From UTCHB3 sp964531325 (GTDB lineage: Bacteria > Bacteroidota > Ignavibacteria > Ignavibacteriales > Ignavibacteriaceae), in the NCBI GenBank assembly GCA_964531325.1, contig CAZHCW010000011.1, positions 62,001-126,000 of the forward strand: a stretch of DNA of 64,000 bases, written 5' to 3'. The stretch's first letter is position 1. Every line of letters begins with the position of its first letter. A model generated the notes under the pieces. It was not told the DNA's origin. It worked only from the letters and a program-made list of their open reading frames with translations, and did not search any database. Below, piece after piece: positions 7,403 through 16,269 of this stretch. A program made the position numbers and the translations under genes.

Positions 7403-8938
7403 GATTGCCGAAGCCACATTTTCACCATCAATAGCTGCTGAAACAATTCCGCCTGCATAACCTGCTCCCTCACCACAAGGGTATAAACCTTTAATTTGTG
7501 GATGCATCAATGAAGCTCGATCTCTCGGGATTCTAACCGGTGAAGAAGTTCTCGATTCAACCGCCAGCATTTGTGCATCTGAACTTATATACCCCTTTAA
7601 CTTTGTATCAAACACTCTGAGTGAATCTTTTAGCCGCCCGGCTATTTCTTTAGGCAGGATTGACAGCAGGTCACTCGAAACTGTACCGGGGATATAACTT
7701 GATTTAGGCAGTGAACTTGAAACTCTTCCTTTTAGAAAATCGATAACTTTTTGTGCGGGGGCAGTTTGAGTTTTCCCTCCTGCTTCCCATGCCGATAATT
7801 CTACCATTTTTTGATATTCAAGTGCAGCGAGGGGGCCACTTTCGTTGAACTGAGTCCAGTCCTGCGGCGTCACCTCAACAACAAAACCTGAATTGGCATA
7901 GGGAGAATCTCTTCTTGAGACCGACATGCCGTTAACCACAAGTTCACCCGGGGCACTTGAAGCCGGAACGATGATACCCCCGGGGCACATACAAAAAGAA
8001 TAAACTCCTCTGCCGGCAACCTGACAGGTTAGCGAATAACTTGCAGCCGGAAGGAACTCGCTTCTTATCTTTGAATGATACCTTGCTTCATCAATGAGTG
8101 ATTGAGGATGTTCGATTCTTACCCCCAATGCAAAAGGTTTCGCTTCTATCAGAATATTTTCATCATTCAAAAGAAGATAGATGTCTCTTGCCGAATGACC
8201 GGTAGCAAGAATCACGGCATCACCGTGATATTCTTCAATACCATTTACTTTAACACCTTTTATGGTGTTACCATTTCTAATAATAGCTGTTACTCTTGAG
8301 TCGAAATGTATCTCACCACCATATTTTAGAATTGTTTCACGCATTGCTGCCACAATCCCCGGGAGTTTATTTGAACCAATGTGTGGGTGGGCATCCACAA
8401 GAATATCGGGATCTGCCCCATGCATCACCAGAATGTTTAGTATTTTTAACACATTCCCTCTTTTGTCGGAACGGGTATAAAGCTTTCCGTCGCTATAAGT
8501 CCCGGCTCCTCCTTCGCCAAAACAATAATTTGAATCGGGATTTACCTGATGAAATTGCATTATTGCTCTAAGGTCTTTCCTACGGCTGCGAACATCTTTC
8601 CCTCTCTCAATGATTATTGGTTTTAACCCTGCTTCGAGAAGGCGCAAAGCTGCAAAAATCCCTGCGGGACCGGCTCCAACAATGATTACCCGTTTATCCT
8701 TGGAAGCCTCTTTATATTCAGGTGGATGAACGGGAGTAACCACCTCTTCATCGATAAAAACAAGAGCTTTAAATCGATAGATTGGAAACTTGCTTCTTGC
8801 ATCTATCGACCTTTTTGAGATGTAATAACCGGTGATTTTTGTCCGGTCTTCTTTTACTGTCTCCAGGATCAAAGCCCTGATCTTCTCATTGTTGCGAGAA
8901 TCTTCGGGTTTAACAACTATTTCAATTTCTTTTACCAT
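7379..8938 (-). CDS. NAD(P)/FAD-dependent oxidoreductase (COG2509 type)
   Basis: 519 residues, cytoplasmic. An N-terminal domain of about 90 residues precedes a dinucleotide-binding motif VIIVGAGPAGIFAALRLLEAG (about 84-104). A family-typical CFGEGGAGTYSDGKLYTR (about 140-157) follows, then the second FAD motif ATGHSARD, and a C-terminal GLYPCGEGAGYAGGIVSAA that closes the FAD site. This matches the uncharacterised FAD-dependent dehydrogenases of COG2509; the substrate is unknown. The gene is a single unit on the minus strand, divergent from the lipoprotein gene to its right and convergent with aroF, with a 24-bp 3' overlap. Confidence 0.9.
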   Translation of the reverse strand: MVKEIEIVVKPEDSRNNEKIRALILETVKEDRTKITGYYISKRSIDARSKFPIYRFKALVFIDEEVVTPVHPPEYKEASKDKRVIIVGAGPAGIFAALRLLEAGLKPIIIERGKDVRSRRKDLRAIMQFHQVNPDSNYCFGEGGAGTYSDGKLYTRSDKRGNVLKILNILVMHGADPDILVDAHPHIGSNKLPGIVAAMRETILKYGGEIHFDSRVTAIIRNGNTIKGVKVNGIEEYHGDAVILATGHSARDIYLLLNDENILIEAKPFALGVRIEHPQSLIDEARYHSKIRSEFLPAASYSLTCQVAGRGVYSFCMCPGGIIVPASSAPGELVVNGMSVSRRDSPYANSGFVVEVTPQDWTQFNESGPLAALEYQKMVELSAWEAGGKTQTAPAQKVIDFLKGRVSSSLPKSSYIPGTVSSDLLSILPKEIAGRLKDSLRVFDTKLKGYISSDAQMLAVESRTSSPVRIPRDRASLMHPQIKGLYPCGEGAGYAGGIVSAAIDGENVASAILNVSSNR

Positions 8939-9013
8939 TCGTCATACAGTTTAATAGATTTGTTGCAGAGTTTTTTAATTTGTGAAATTAAATAAAATCA
9001 ATTTGGAGCAAAA

Positions 9014-9580
9014 ATGATTAAAACGATGAAAAGTTTTATTCCATTGTTATTCCCGTTTCTGCTTATTTTCATTGGATGCGAAAATGAGATAGAAAACAAC
9101 TATCATGCTCTAAAGGCAGAAAAGAAAAGCCATAATATTTCTGATCTTGTAAACAAGTATAATGCAACTGTATTAAATGATGTAAAGAACGATGATCAAC
9201 TTTTTGAACTTCCGGGAAAGGTGGTCGTTCTGGATACAATCACCGAAGGAATTGTTGAGATCGGTAATAAGAAATATCTGAAGTCGAAGCTTGCTGTAAA
9301 ACCCGATTTTATAAAAGATACAGAAGTGTATCTCCTTATTGTTTGCAGTGAAACCACCCGTCAAAAGATAGATAAATTTGACAATAACGAACTTCAGGTG
9401 GCTGTTGAGTTGGAAAAGATTACAAAGGGGATTGATCAACTTGCAACATCACTCGGATCGGTGATGAAATATGCAGGTGAAGTTCACTATACGCTCTTTG
9501 AAGGGAAAATCCTTGATGTGCTTGAAACCGAGTCAGACTATTATTTTAAACATCTTCACAATCAAAGGGAATTTCTTTAA
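9014..9580 (+). CDS. Predicted lipoprotein of unknown function
   Basis: 188 residues. The hydrophobic leader ends in IFIGC, a lipobox-like Cys near residue 22, so the mature protein is probably lipid-anchored. The mature part has alternating strands (GKVVVLDTITEG, YLKSKLAV, VYLLIVCS, ELQVAVELEKI, GKILDVLETE) that could form an OB-like barrel of the kind seen in Bacteroidota lipoproteins; this is a structural guess. The stop overlaps the stop of the convergent histidine kinase gene by 3-4 bp. No partner gene points to a role. Confidence 0.7.
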   Translation: MIKTMKSFIPLLFPFLLIFIGCENEIENNYHALKAEKKSHNISDLVNKYNATVLNDVKNDDQLFELPGKVVVLDTITEGIVEIGNKKYLKSKLAVKPDFIKDTEVYLLIVCSETTRQKIDKFDNNELQVAVELEKITKGIDQLATSLGSVMKYAGEVHYTLFEGKILDVLETESDYYFKHLHNQREFL

Positions 9581-11451
9581 CTTTTTGGAGCAGGGAGTGA
9601 AAATGCAATCGTGGTTCCACGATTCTGTTGACTCTCTACTTTGATTGTGCCCCCCATTTTTTCGATCAATTCTTTGCAAATAAGTAATCCAAGTCCTGAA
9701 CCTTTTTCTTTTCGGGTACCGGAGGTTGATTTTGCAAAAACAATATTAAACATCTTATCCAGTCTCTCCTGCATGATGCCTTGTCCACTGTCGGCAACGG
9801 ATGTGATGATCATTCCATTAACACTTTTTGTGGACACAACAACATTGTTTCCCGGTTCACTAAATTTTATTGCATTAGTGAGCAGATTGCGTAAGACTGT
9901 GAGGATCATTTCATTGTCGGCTACCACTTCAAGGTTTTGGTCACACCTGTTTTCGATGATTATCCCTTTTTCATCTGAAACTGAGCCCACCTGTTTGATT
10001 GACTTCGCGACAACCTGAAAGATATTAAACCTTTCGAATTTTGCTTTGAGGTTGTTCTGTGAAGCTCTCGACCAACTTAAAATGGATTCAAGCAGATGAT
10101 ATTGATTATTGGCAGTTTCAAAACTGTTTTTTATAAAGTTCTTTTTTTCCTCTTCCGAGAGGGAGTCATATTCAGAATCAAGCAATTCAAGTGAATTTAA
10201 CAGAGGGTGGAAAGGGCTCCTTAAGTCGTGAGCCAAAATAGAGATAAACTTATCTTTATGATCATTGATCTCGCGAAGTTCTTCGGTCAATGATTCCAGC
10301 ATCAAGAGTTTTTCTTTTCTTTCAGATATGTCTGTTATTCTAACCACCAAAAATTTTTCTTCCTGGAGATTGAATTCATTAATTACAATTTCGCCCCAGA
10401 ATTCCCTTCCTTTCATTGAAACATATTCGATCTCTTTAGTCCATAAACCTTTTTCAAGTAAAGCCTGCTCCACTTCGTTTCTCTCTTCCTGCGAGAATGG
10501 ATGTTTATGGAAAATAGTCCCGCGGGTGGTGCTGAGGTCGGTTCCCTCGGGAATCTCGAACAACTGTAATGCTTTTAAATTTGCTTTTATTATCAGAAAT
10601 GTATCTGGCTGAACAAGAAAAATTGCATCAGGTGCAGAATTCAAAACCACACTAAAGAGAGAATCGGAAAGTTCAGCTTTTCTTTCAATATTCTTTTTGT
10701 CTGTTATGTCATAGCCAAAAACCGCAAATCTGAATACTTCACCTGACTCATCAAAGACAGGATAAATCGAATTTAAGAGAGTTCTTCCAAAACGCTGATC
10801 TTCAAAAACCACAGGCTGTTTGGTCCGTCTCACTTGAGTCATCATCGTGCGTCTGTGATTTGCCACATCTTTGTCCAGAAAATCCAGGGCATTTTTTCCG
10901 ATGAGTTCAGGAATGGTTTTGTTCATTCGCTGTGCAAAAATCTCATTTGCAATTACCACTGTACCATCAAGTTCGACTAGAAAAGAGGACTCTGTTATCG
11001 CATTAAATAATGTTTTTAGTAGATTTTCACTTTTGGCAACTTCCCTTTCTGACTGTTTTTGCCTGGAAATATCGGTAATAAATCCTTCAAGGAAGAGGAG
11101 TTCCCCTTCATCGTTGAATATTCCGGAGCCTTTTTCCCACACCCATCTGATTTCACCCGAGCGGGTTAAAATTTTATATTCAAGTGTGAAGGGTTCTCTT
11201 TTGTCGAGGTGGTTCTGTATTTCTGCCCACACAAATTCTCTAAATTCAGGCAGAATAAGGGAATCATAATAGACTTCCTGGTCGGTAAATTCTTTTGGGA
11301 AATAGCCTGTAAGTTCGGCAGCTCCTTCGGAGACAAACATCATTGTATATTCTGAGTCGTTTTTGCAGCGATAAGCTAATCCGGGTAGATAACTGAACCA
11401 GTTTTCGAAGATGGAAGGCTGTGCAAAAATCGAATCGACATCAACAGGCAT
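9577..11451 (-). CDS. PAS-domain sensor histidine kinase, soluble
   Basis: 624 residues with no transmembrane segment, so it should sense an intracellular signal. Three PAS/PAC domains are visible: about 15-130 (ending in LEGFITDISRQK), 140-255 (ending in AVFGYDITDKK) and 262-380 (ending in LVVRITDISERKE). The HisKA dimerisation domain has the phospho-acceptor His at about residue 408 in ILAHDLRSPFHPLLNS. The HATPase domain shows the N box LRNLLTNAIKFSEPG, the G1 box DSGQGI and the G2 box GSGLGLLICKEL. There is no fused receiver, and no response regulator gene is adjacent, so it is an orphan kinase in this window. The region upstream of its start is the octamer repeat tract. Confidence 0.92.
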   Translation of the reverse strand: MPVDVDSIFAQPSIFENWFSYLPGLAYRCKNDSEYTMMFVSEGAAELTGYFPKEFTDQEVYYDSLILPEFREFVWAEIQNHLDKREPFTLEYKILTRSGEIRWVWEKGSGIFNDEGELLFLEGFITDISRQKQSEREVAKSENLLKTLFNAITESSFLVELDGTVVIANEIFAQRMNKTIPELIGKNALDFLDKDVANHRRTMMTQVRRTKQPVVFEDQRFGRTLLNSIYPVFDESGEVFRFAVFGYDITDKKNIERKAELSDSLFSVVLNSAPDAIFLVQPDTFLIIKANLKALQLFEIPEGTDLSTTRGTIFHKHPFSQEERNEVEQALLEKGLWTKEIEYVSMKGREFWGEIVINEFNLQEEKFLVVRITDISERKEKLLMLESLTEELREINDHKDKFISILAHDLRSPFHPLLNSLELLDSEYDSLSEEEKKNFIKNSFETANNQYHLLESILSWSRASQNNLKAKFERFNIFQVVAKSIKQVGSVSDEKGIIIENRCDQNLEVVADNEMILTVLRNLLTNAIKFSEPGNNVVVSTKSVNGMIITSVADSGQGIMQERLDKMFNIVFAKSTSGTRKEKGSGLGLLICKELIEKMGGTIKVESQQNRGTTIAFSLPAPKS

Positions 11452-11554
11452 TTTATTCTCTATCTGTCAAATGACAAATTAAATTTAAAAGATTTGAATG
11501 TAAAATTATATTTAAATATGAGTATAAACAAGAAGAATATTCTTTGAGAACATC

Positions 11555-11738
11555 AGAACTTTAGAACTTTAGAACTTTAGAACTTTAGAACTTTAGAACT
11601 TTAGAGCTTTAGAACTTTAGAGCTTCAGAGTCTAAGACTTTAGAGTTACAGAAGTTCTGAGGTTCCGAGGTTCCGAGTTACAGAAATTCCGAGGTTCCGA
11701 GGTACAGAAGTTCTGAGGTTCCGAGGTACAGAAGTTCT
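11555..11738. repeat. Two opposed octamer tandem tracts (AGAACTTT and GARGTTCY)
   Basis: This fills most of the 390-bp gap between the kinase and aceE. From 11555 come six exact AGAACTTT units, then AGAGCTTT, AGAACTTT and AGAGCTTC. From 11643 to 11738 come twelve 8-bp units of the GAAGTTCT / GAGGTTCC / GAGGTACA kind. GAAGTTCT is the reverse complement of AGAACTTC, so the two tracts face each other and could fold together. A small minus-strand reading frame across the tract is a by-product of the repeats. Confidence 0.93.
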
Positions 11739-11757
11739 CTTTCTGACAAAGTTTTAG

Positions 11758-11773
11758 TAAATTTGTAAGTTTG
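11758..11773 (+). promoter_or_regulatory. Candidate promoter -7 elements for the PDH operon
   Basis: Two adjacent TAnnTTTG matches, TAAATTTG (11758-11765) and TAAGTTTG (11766-11773), lie 70-85 bp before the aceE start and just after the octamer tracts. The -33 element would fall at the edge of the repeat region and is not obvious. Confidence 0.33.
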
Positions 11774-11841
11774 AAAATAATATTTTCTCCCGCCCCGTTA
11801 CTGAATTTGAATAAGAACATCGAAAACTAAAGGCTTATAAT

Positions 11842-14511
11842 ATGACAGACGATAAAAATTTGCGTGAAATACAGGAACTTGAGAACCAGGAATGGTTATA
11901 CTCGTTGGATTATGTACTACAAAATGGTGGAAAAGAGAGGGTAGTTGAGCTATTGCAACTTCTCCAGATCAGGGCACACAAAGCAGGTGTACATATACCA
12001 TTTACGGCAAATACACCTTATATAAACACGATCCCAAGGGAAAAGCAGGTTACTTTCCCCGGTGACAGAGAAATTGAAAGAAGAATAAAAAGCATTATCC
12101 GTTGGAATGCGATGGCGATGGTTGTCAGAGCAAACAAGATTGAGAGTGGAATCGGTGGGCATATTTCAACTTATGCTTCAGTTGCCACATTGCTTGAGAT
12201 CGGATTTAATCACTTCTTTAGGGCAAGAAGTGAAAATCATCCGGGTGACATGATCTATTTTCAGGGACATGCATCTCCCGGAATCTATGCCAGAGCATTT
12301 CTTGAAGGAAGACTCTCGGTAGAACAATTGGAAAATTTCAGAAGAGAATTAAAACCCAACAGGGGACTTTCTTCTTATCCACACCCATGGTTAATGCCTG
12401 ATTTTTGGCAATTTCCAACAGTTTCGATGGGTTTGGGACCTCTTCAGGCAATTTATCAGGCAAGGTTTAACAGATACCTTGAAGACAGAGGGCTGATTCC
12501 AAAGAGTGATGCAAAAGTTATTGCATACCTTGGAGATGGCGAAACCGATGAACCTGAATCACTCGGTGCAATCACACTTGCTTCCCGCGAAAAACTTGAT
12601 AACCTCATTTTTGTGATCAACTGTAACCTGCAGAGACTTGACGGTCCCGTAAGAGGGAATGGAAAGATCATACAAGAGCTTGAAGCTGCATTTCGTGGTG
12701 CAGGTTGGAATGTAATCAAAGTTGTATGGGGTTCCGACTGGGATCCATTACTTGAAAAAGATGACAAGGGGATACTCGTCCAGACGCTGAATGAACTTGT
12801 TGACGGAGAATACCAGAAATTCTCCGTAGAATCAGGTTCTTATGTTAGAGAAAAACTTTTTGGAAAACATCCTGAACTTGCCAAAATGGTTGAAGAGATG
12901 AGTGATGAACAGCTCAGGAAAATGAGAAGAGGTGGCCACGATCCTGAAAAAGTGTTTACAGCTTACAAAACGGCATTTGAACACAAAGGTCAGCCAACCG
13001 TAATTCTTGCAAAAACCATTAAAGGTTACGGGCTTGGTGAGAGTGGTGAAGGAAAAAACATAACCCACCAACAGAAAAAATTAAACGAGGATGAATTAAG
13101 AGAATTCAGAACCCGTTTTGGGATCCCAATTTCAGACGATGAAGTGGCAAAAGCTCCATTTTACAAACCTGCTGAAGACAGCCCTGAATTAATATATCTT
13201 AAAGCAAAAAGAGAAGCTTTGGGCGGTTCTGTTCCCAAAAGGATAGTTGATATACGACCCATTAAAACTCCCCCGGAAGATATTATCTCCGAGTTTTATG
13301 ATGGAACTGAGGGGAGAGAAGTCTCAACCACAATGGTGTTTGTGAAGATTCTTGCCAATCTTCTCAAAGACAGAGAAATTGGCAAACTGATTGTGCCAAT
13401 TGTGCCTGATGAAGCCAGAACATTTGGTATGGAAGCACTTTTCCGTCAAGTGGGTATCTACTCACATGTTGGTCAGCTTTATGAACCGGTTGACAGACAA
13501 AGCCTCTTGTATTATAAAGAAGCAATTGATGGTCAGATTCTTGAAGAAGGAATTACTGAAGCCGGTTCGATGGCGTCATTCCTTGCAGCTGGAACATCGT
13601 ATGCAAATCACGGGCTAAACATGATTCCGTTCTTTATTTATTATTCGATGTTTGGTTTCCAAAGGATTGGTGATCTTGTTTGGGCAGGCGCAGATATGCG
13701 TACGAAAGGATTCCTCGTGGGAGGAACTGCCGGAAGAACAACTCTTAACGGAGAAGGACTTCAGCATCAGGATGGTCATTCGCATCACCTCGCTTATCCT
13801 GTACCAACACTTCTTACTTATGATCCTGCATTTGCTTTTGAGCTTGCGGTTATAATAAGAGAAGGTATTCGCAGGATGTATGAAGAGCAGGAATCGATAT
13901 TCTATTATATCACTGTAATGAACGAAAATTATGCGATGCCCCCTATGCCTGAGGGTGTGAAAGAGGGAATTGTAAAAGGCTTATACAAATTCCGTTCATC
14001 CGACAAGAAAAAATTAAAACTTAAAGTAAATCTCCTTGGTAACGGTACGATAATGAATGAAGTGCTTAAAGCTCAGGAAATACTTGAAGAGAGATATGGT
14101 GTTGCTGCCGATATCTACAGTGCAACAAGTTACAAAGAACTCAGAAGAGAAGCTCTTGAAGTTGAAAGATGGAATATGTTAAACCCGGGAGAGCCAAAAC
14201 AGACCTACATATCCAAAGTGTTTGAAGGTGCATCGGGAGTTTTTGTTGCTTCAAGTGATTACATCAAAGCCATTCCCGATTCCATTTCAAAATGGGTACC
14301 CGGAAGACTTATGACTCTCGGAACCGATGGTTTTGGAAGAAGCGAGGGCAGAAAAGAATTGAGAGATTTCTTTGAAGTTGACGCAAGATATGTAACAGTA
14401 GCTGCACTTTATGGATTGATGCTCGAGGGCAAAGTTAAACAAAGTGTTGTTGATAAAGCGATTGAAGAGCTTGATATCGACAAGAATAAACTTAACCCGA
14501 TGATATCGTAA
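11842..14511 (+). CDS. aceE: Pyruvate dehydrogenase E1 component, homodimeric type
   Basis: 889 residues, close to the usual length of homodimeric AceE. It decarboxylates pyruvate with thiamine diphosphate and acetylates the lipoyl group of E2. The ThDP/Mg motif GDGETDEPES starts near residue 232 and closes with the Asn-rich FVINCNLQRLDGPVRGN. Other family blocks are GHISTYASVATLLEIGFNHF, GHASPGIYARAFLEGR, SSYPHPWLMPDFWQFPTVSMGLGP and GTAGRTTLNGEGLQHQDGHSH. It is the first gene of aceE-aceF-lpd with 20 bp to aceF. An A/G-rich leader precedes the ATG. The homodimeric form, rather than separate alpha and beta subunits, is clear from length and motifs. Confidence 0.97.
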   Translation: MTDDKNLREIQELENQEWLYSLDYVLQNGGKERVVELLQLLQIRAHKAGVHIPFTANTPYINTIPREKQVTFPGDREIERRIKSIIRWNAMAMVVRANKIESGIGGHISTYASVATLLEIGFNHFFRARSENHPGDMIYFQGHASPGIYARAFLEGRLSVEQLENFRRELKPNRGLSSYPHPWLMPDFWQFPTVSMGLGPLQAIYQARFNRYLEDRGLIPKSDAKVIAYLGDGETDEPESLGAITLASREKLDNLIFVINCNLQRLDGPVRGNGKIIQELEAAFRGAGWNVIKVVWGSDWDPLLEKDDKGILVQTLNELVDGEYQKFSVESGSYVREKLFGKHPELAKMVEEMSDEQLRKMRRGGHDPEKVFTAYKTAFEHKGQPTVILAKTIKGYGLGESGEGKNITHQQKKLNEDELREFRTRFGIPISDDEVAKAPFYKPAEDSPELIYLKAKREALGGSVPKRIVDIRPIKTPPEDIISEFYDGTEGREVSTTMVFVKILANLLKDREIGKLIVPIVPDEARTFGMEALFRQVGIYSHVGQLYEPVDRQSLLYYKEAIDGQILEEGITEAGSMASFLAAGTSYANHGLNMIPFFIYYSMFGFQRIGDLVWAGADMRTKGFLVGGTAGRTTLNGEGLQHQDGHSHHLAYPVPTLLTYDPAFAFELAVIIREGIRRMYEEQESIFYYITVMNENYAMPPMPEGVKEGIVKGLYKFRSSDKKKLKLKVNLLGNGTIMNEVLKAQEILEERYGVAADIYSATSYKELRREALEVERWNMLNPGEPKQTYISKVFEGASGVFVASSDYIKAIPDSISKWVPGRLMTLGTDGFGRSEGRKELRDFFEVDARYVTVAALYGLMLEGKVKQSVVDKAIEELDIDKNKLNPMIS

Positions 14512-14531
14512 GAAAGGCAGGATTTAATAAA

Positions 14532-16259
14532 ATGGATAAAGAATTTAAACTGCCCGATCTGGGCGAAAGTATCGTCTCTGCAACGGTTGTTAAAGTGTTG
14601 ATTGCTCCCGGAGACATAGTTAAGGAGGATCAGACTGTTCTCGAAATTGAAACAGACAAAGCAACAATTGAAGTACCTTCGGAGATTTCGGGCAAGGTTA
14701 CCGGAGTTTATATCAAAGAAGGACAAAAAGTTGAAGTTGGTGCTGTAGTTTTCTCTGTAAGTTCCGAGGGAGATGGATCGAAGACGGTTGAAGTCACGAA
14801 GTCACAGAGTCACGAAGTAACTGAGAAACCGGCTGAAAGTGTTAAGACTGAATATCCGGTTGTTGAGGCTGTATCAGTTCAACCATCTGTTGCCGGTGAA
14901 GCCGTATCATCTGTTCAAGAGATTATTCTTCCTGATCTTGGAGATACTATTGATTCAGCTTTGGTTGTTAAAGTGACAGTAAAAGTTGGCGATGTGATAA
15001 AAGAGGATGATACAATCCTTGAAATTGAGACAGATAAAGCGACTGTTGAAGTACCTTCACCACTGGCGGGAGTTATCTCCGAAGTGTTGGTGAAAGAAGG
15101 TGAAAAGGCAAAGGTTGGATCTGTAATATTTAAAATTACTGCAAAGTCTGCCGGCGCCCCTGTTGAAGTTAAAACATCATCAGAGGTTCCTGCGTCTGTT
15201 GGTTCAGAAGCAAAAACACCTGCTCTTTCAGCAAGAGAGATTGAAGAGTTAAAAGAAGAAATCAGTAAACCGGAAGTAGCTGTGGCACCACCAAAAGCAT
15301 TAGTGGATTTACAGCCACCAATACTTCAAAATTCTGCTCCGGCTGCTCCTTCTGTAAGAAGACTTGCCCGCGAAATTGGAGTTGACATCAATCAGGTTAA
15401 AGGTTCGGGTCCAAGAGGCAGAATCAATCTTGATGATGTAAAGGCCTTCTCAAAAGCACTACATGAGGGTCGTACCTCACCCCCGACCCCTCTTCTAAGA
15501 GGAGAGGGGAGCTTTAGCTTCCTGGGACAAAAACCGCTTCCCGATTTCAGCAAGTTTGGTGAAATCGAACGGAAAGCAATGAATAGTATTCGTACAAAAA
15601 CTGCGGAGCACTTGAGTTATGCATGGGCTACAATTCCGCATGTAACGCAGTTTGACAAAGCGGACATTACCGATTTGGAACAGCTTAGGAAGAAATTTGC
15701 TCCCGATGTTGCAAAATCAGGCGGAAAACTTACAATGACTTCGATTTTAGTGAAGGTTATTACTGCCGCTTTGAAACAGTTCCCGCAATTCAACTCATCG
15801 GTTGACATGGAGAAAAAAGAGATAGTTTACAAAAATTATTTCAATATTGGTATTGCTGTTGATACGGAGTTCGGTTTGATCGTTCCAAATATCAAGGGAA
15901 CTGACAAATTTAACCTGACACAAATTTCAGCCGAAATGAATGTGATTTCTGAAAAGGCAAGGAACAAGAAGATCGGGCTTGATGACCTTCAGGGCGGATG
16001 TTTTACCATTTCCAACCTCGGTGGAATCGGTGGCACTTATTTTACACCTGTTGTGAATTCACCCGAAGTTGCAATACTTGGAGTCTCCAAAGGCGCATTC
16101 GAACCTGTTTACAAAGACGGTAATTTTGTGCCGAGACTGATGCTGCCACTGTCACTTTCATACGATCACAGAGTCATCGATGGTGCTGATGCAATCCGTT
16201 TCCTGAGATGGGTTATCGAAACTCTTGAGAATCCCTTTAAACTTTTGATTGAAGGGTAG
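14532..16259 (+). CDS. aceF: Dihydrolipoamide acetyltransferase (PDH E2), two lipoyl domains
   Basis: 575 residues. Lipoyl domain 1 spans about 3-77 with lipoyl Lys43 in ETDKATIEV; lipoyl domain 2 spans about 128-203 with Lys169 in ETDKATVEV. The E1/E3-binding domain is at 272-307 (SVRRLAREIGVDINQVKGSG). The catalytic domain (about 345-575) ends in the active-site SYDHRVIDGADAIRF. Two linker stretches look like non-coding repeats read as protein: residues about 87-98 come from four octamers at 14790-14821, and residues 314-326 (RTSPPTPLLRGEG) from a palindromic repeat near 15487-15509. Both lie in flexible linkers, so the enzyme should still work. E2 forms the PDH core and hands acetyl groups to CoA. 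Confidence 0.96.
   Translation: MDKEFKLPDLGESIVSATVVKVLIAPGDIVKEDQTVLEIETDKATIEVPSEISGKVTGVYIKEGQKVEVGAVVFSVSSEGDGSKTVEVTKSQSHEVTEKPAESVKTEYPVVEAVSVQPSVAGEAVSSVQEIILPDLGDTIDSALVVKVTVKVGDVIKEDDTILEIETDKATVEVPSPLAGVISEVLVKEGEKAKVGSVIFKITAKSAGAPVEVKTSSEVPASVGSEAKTPALSAREIEELKEEISKPEVAVAPPKALVDLQPPILQNSAPAAPSVRRLAREIGVDINQVKGSGPRGRINLDDVKAFSKALHEGRTSPPTPLLRGEGSFSFLGQKPLPDFSKFGEIERKAMNSIRTKTAEHLSYAWATIPHVTQFDKADITDLEQLRKKFAPDVAKSGGKLTMTSILVKVITAALKQFPQFNSSVDMEKKEIVYKNYFNIGIAVDTEFGLIVPNIKGTDKFNLTQISAEMNVISEKARNKKIGLDDLQGGCFTISNLGGIGGTYFTPVVNSPEVAILGVSKGAFEPVYKDGNFVPRLMLPLSLSYDHRVIDGADAIRFLRWVIETLENPFKLLIEG
14790..14821. repeat. Octamer tandem repeat inside the aceF linker
   Basis: Four 8-bp units, GAAGTCAC, GAAGTCAC, AGAGTCAC, GAAGTAAC, lie within the coding region between the two lipoyl domains. 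Because 32 bp is not a multiple of three, units are read in changing frames and give EVTKSQSHEV-like protein sequence. Confidence 0.8.
15472..15512. repeat. Palindromic dispersed repeat inside the aceF linker
   Basis: The core CCCCTCTTCT (15487-15496) is followed by AAGAGGAGAGGGG (15497-15509), an inverted repeat with a single wobble. The translated SPPTPLLRGEG is a known tell-tale of a palindromic intergenic repeat that recurs in many bacterial genomes (general knowledge, not searched here). It sits between the subunit-binding and catalytic domains of E2. Confidence 0.72.
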
Positions 16260-16269
16260 GGTATTTGAT

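Noticed and set aside
11555..11738. Possible CRISPR array
   Set aside because: Units are contiguous 8-mers without unique spacers, and no cas genes are in the window.
11632..11820. Small minus-strand reading frame with repeated NFCTSEP units
   Set aside because: It is the translation of the octamer tract; no ribosome-binding site and no non-repeat content.
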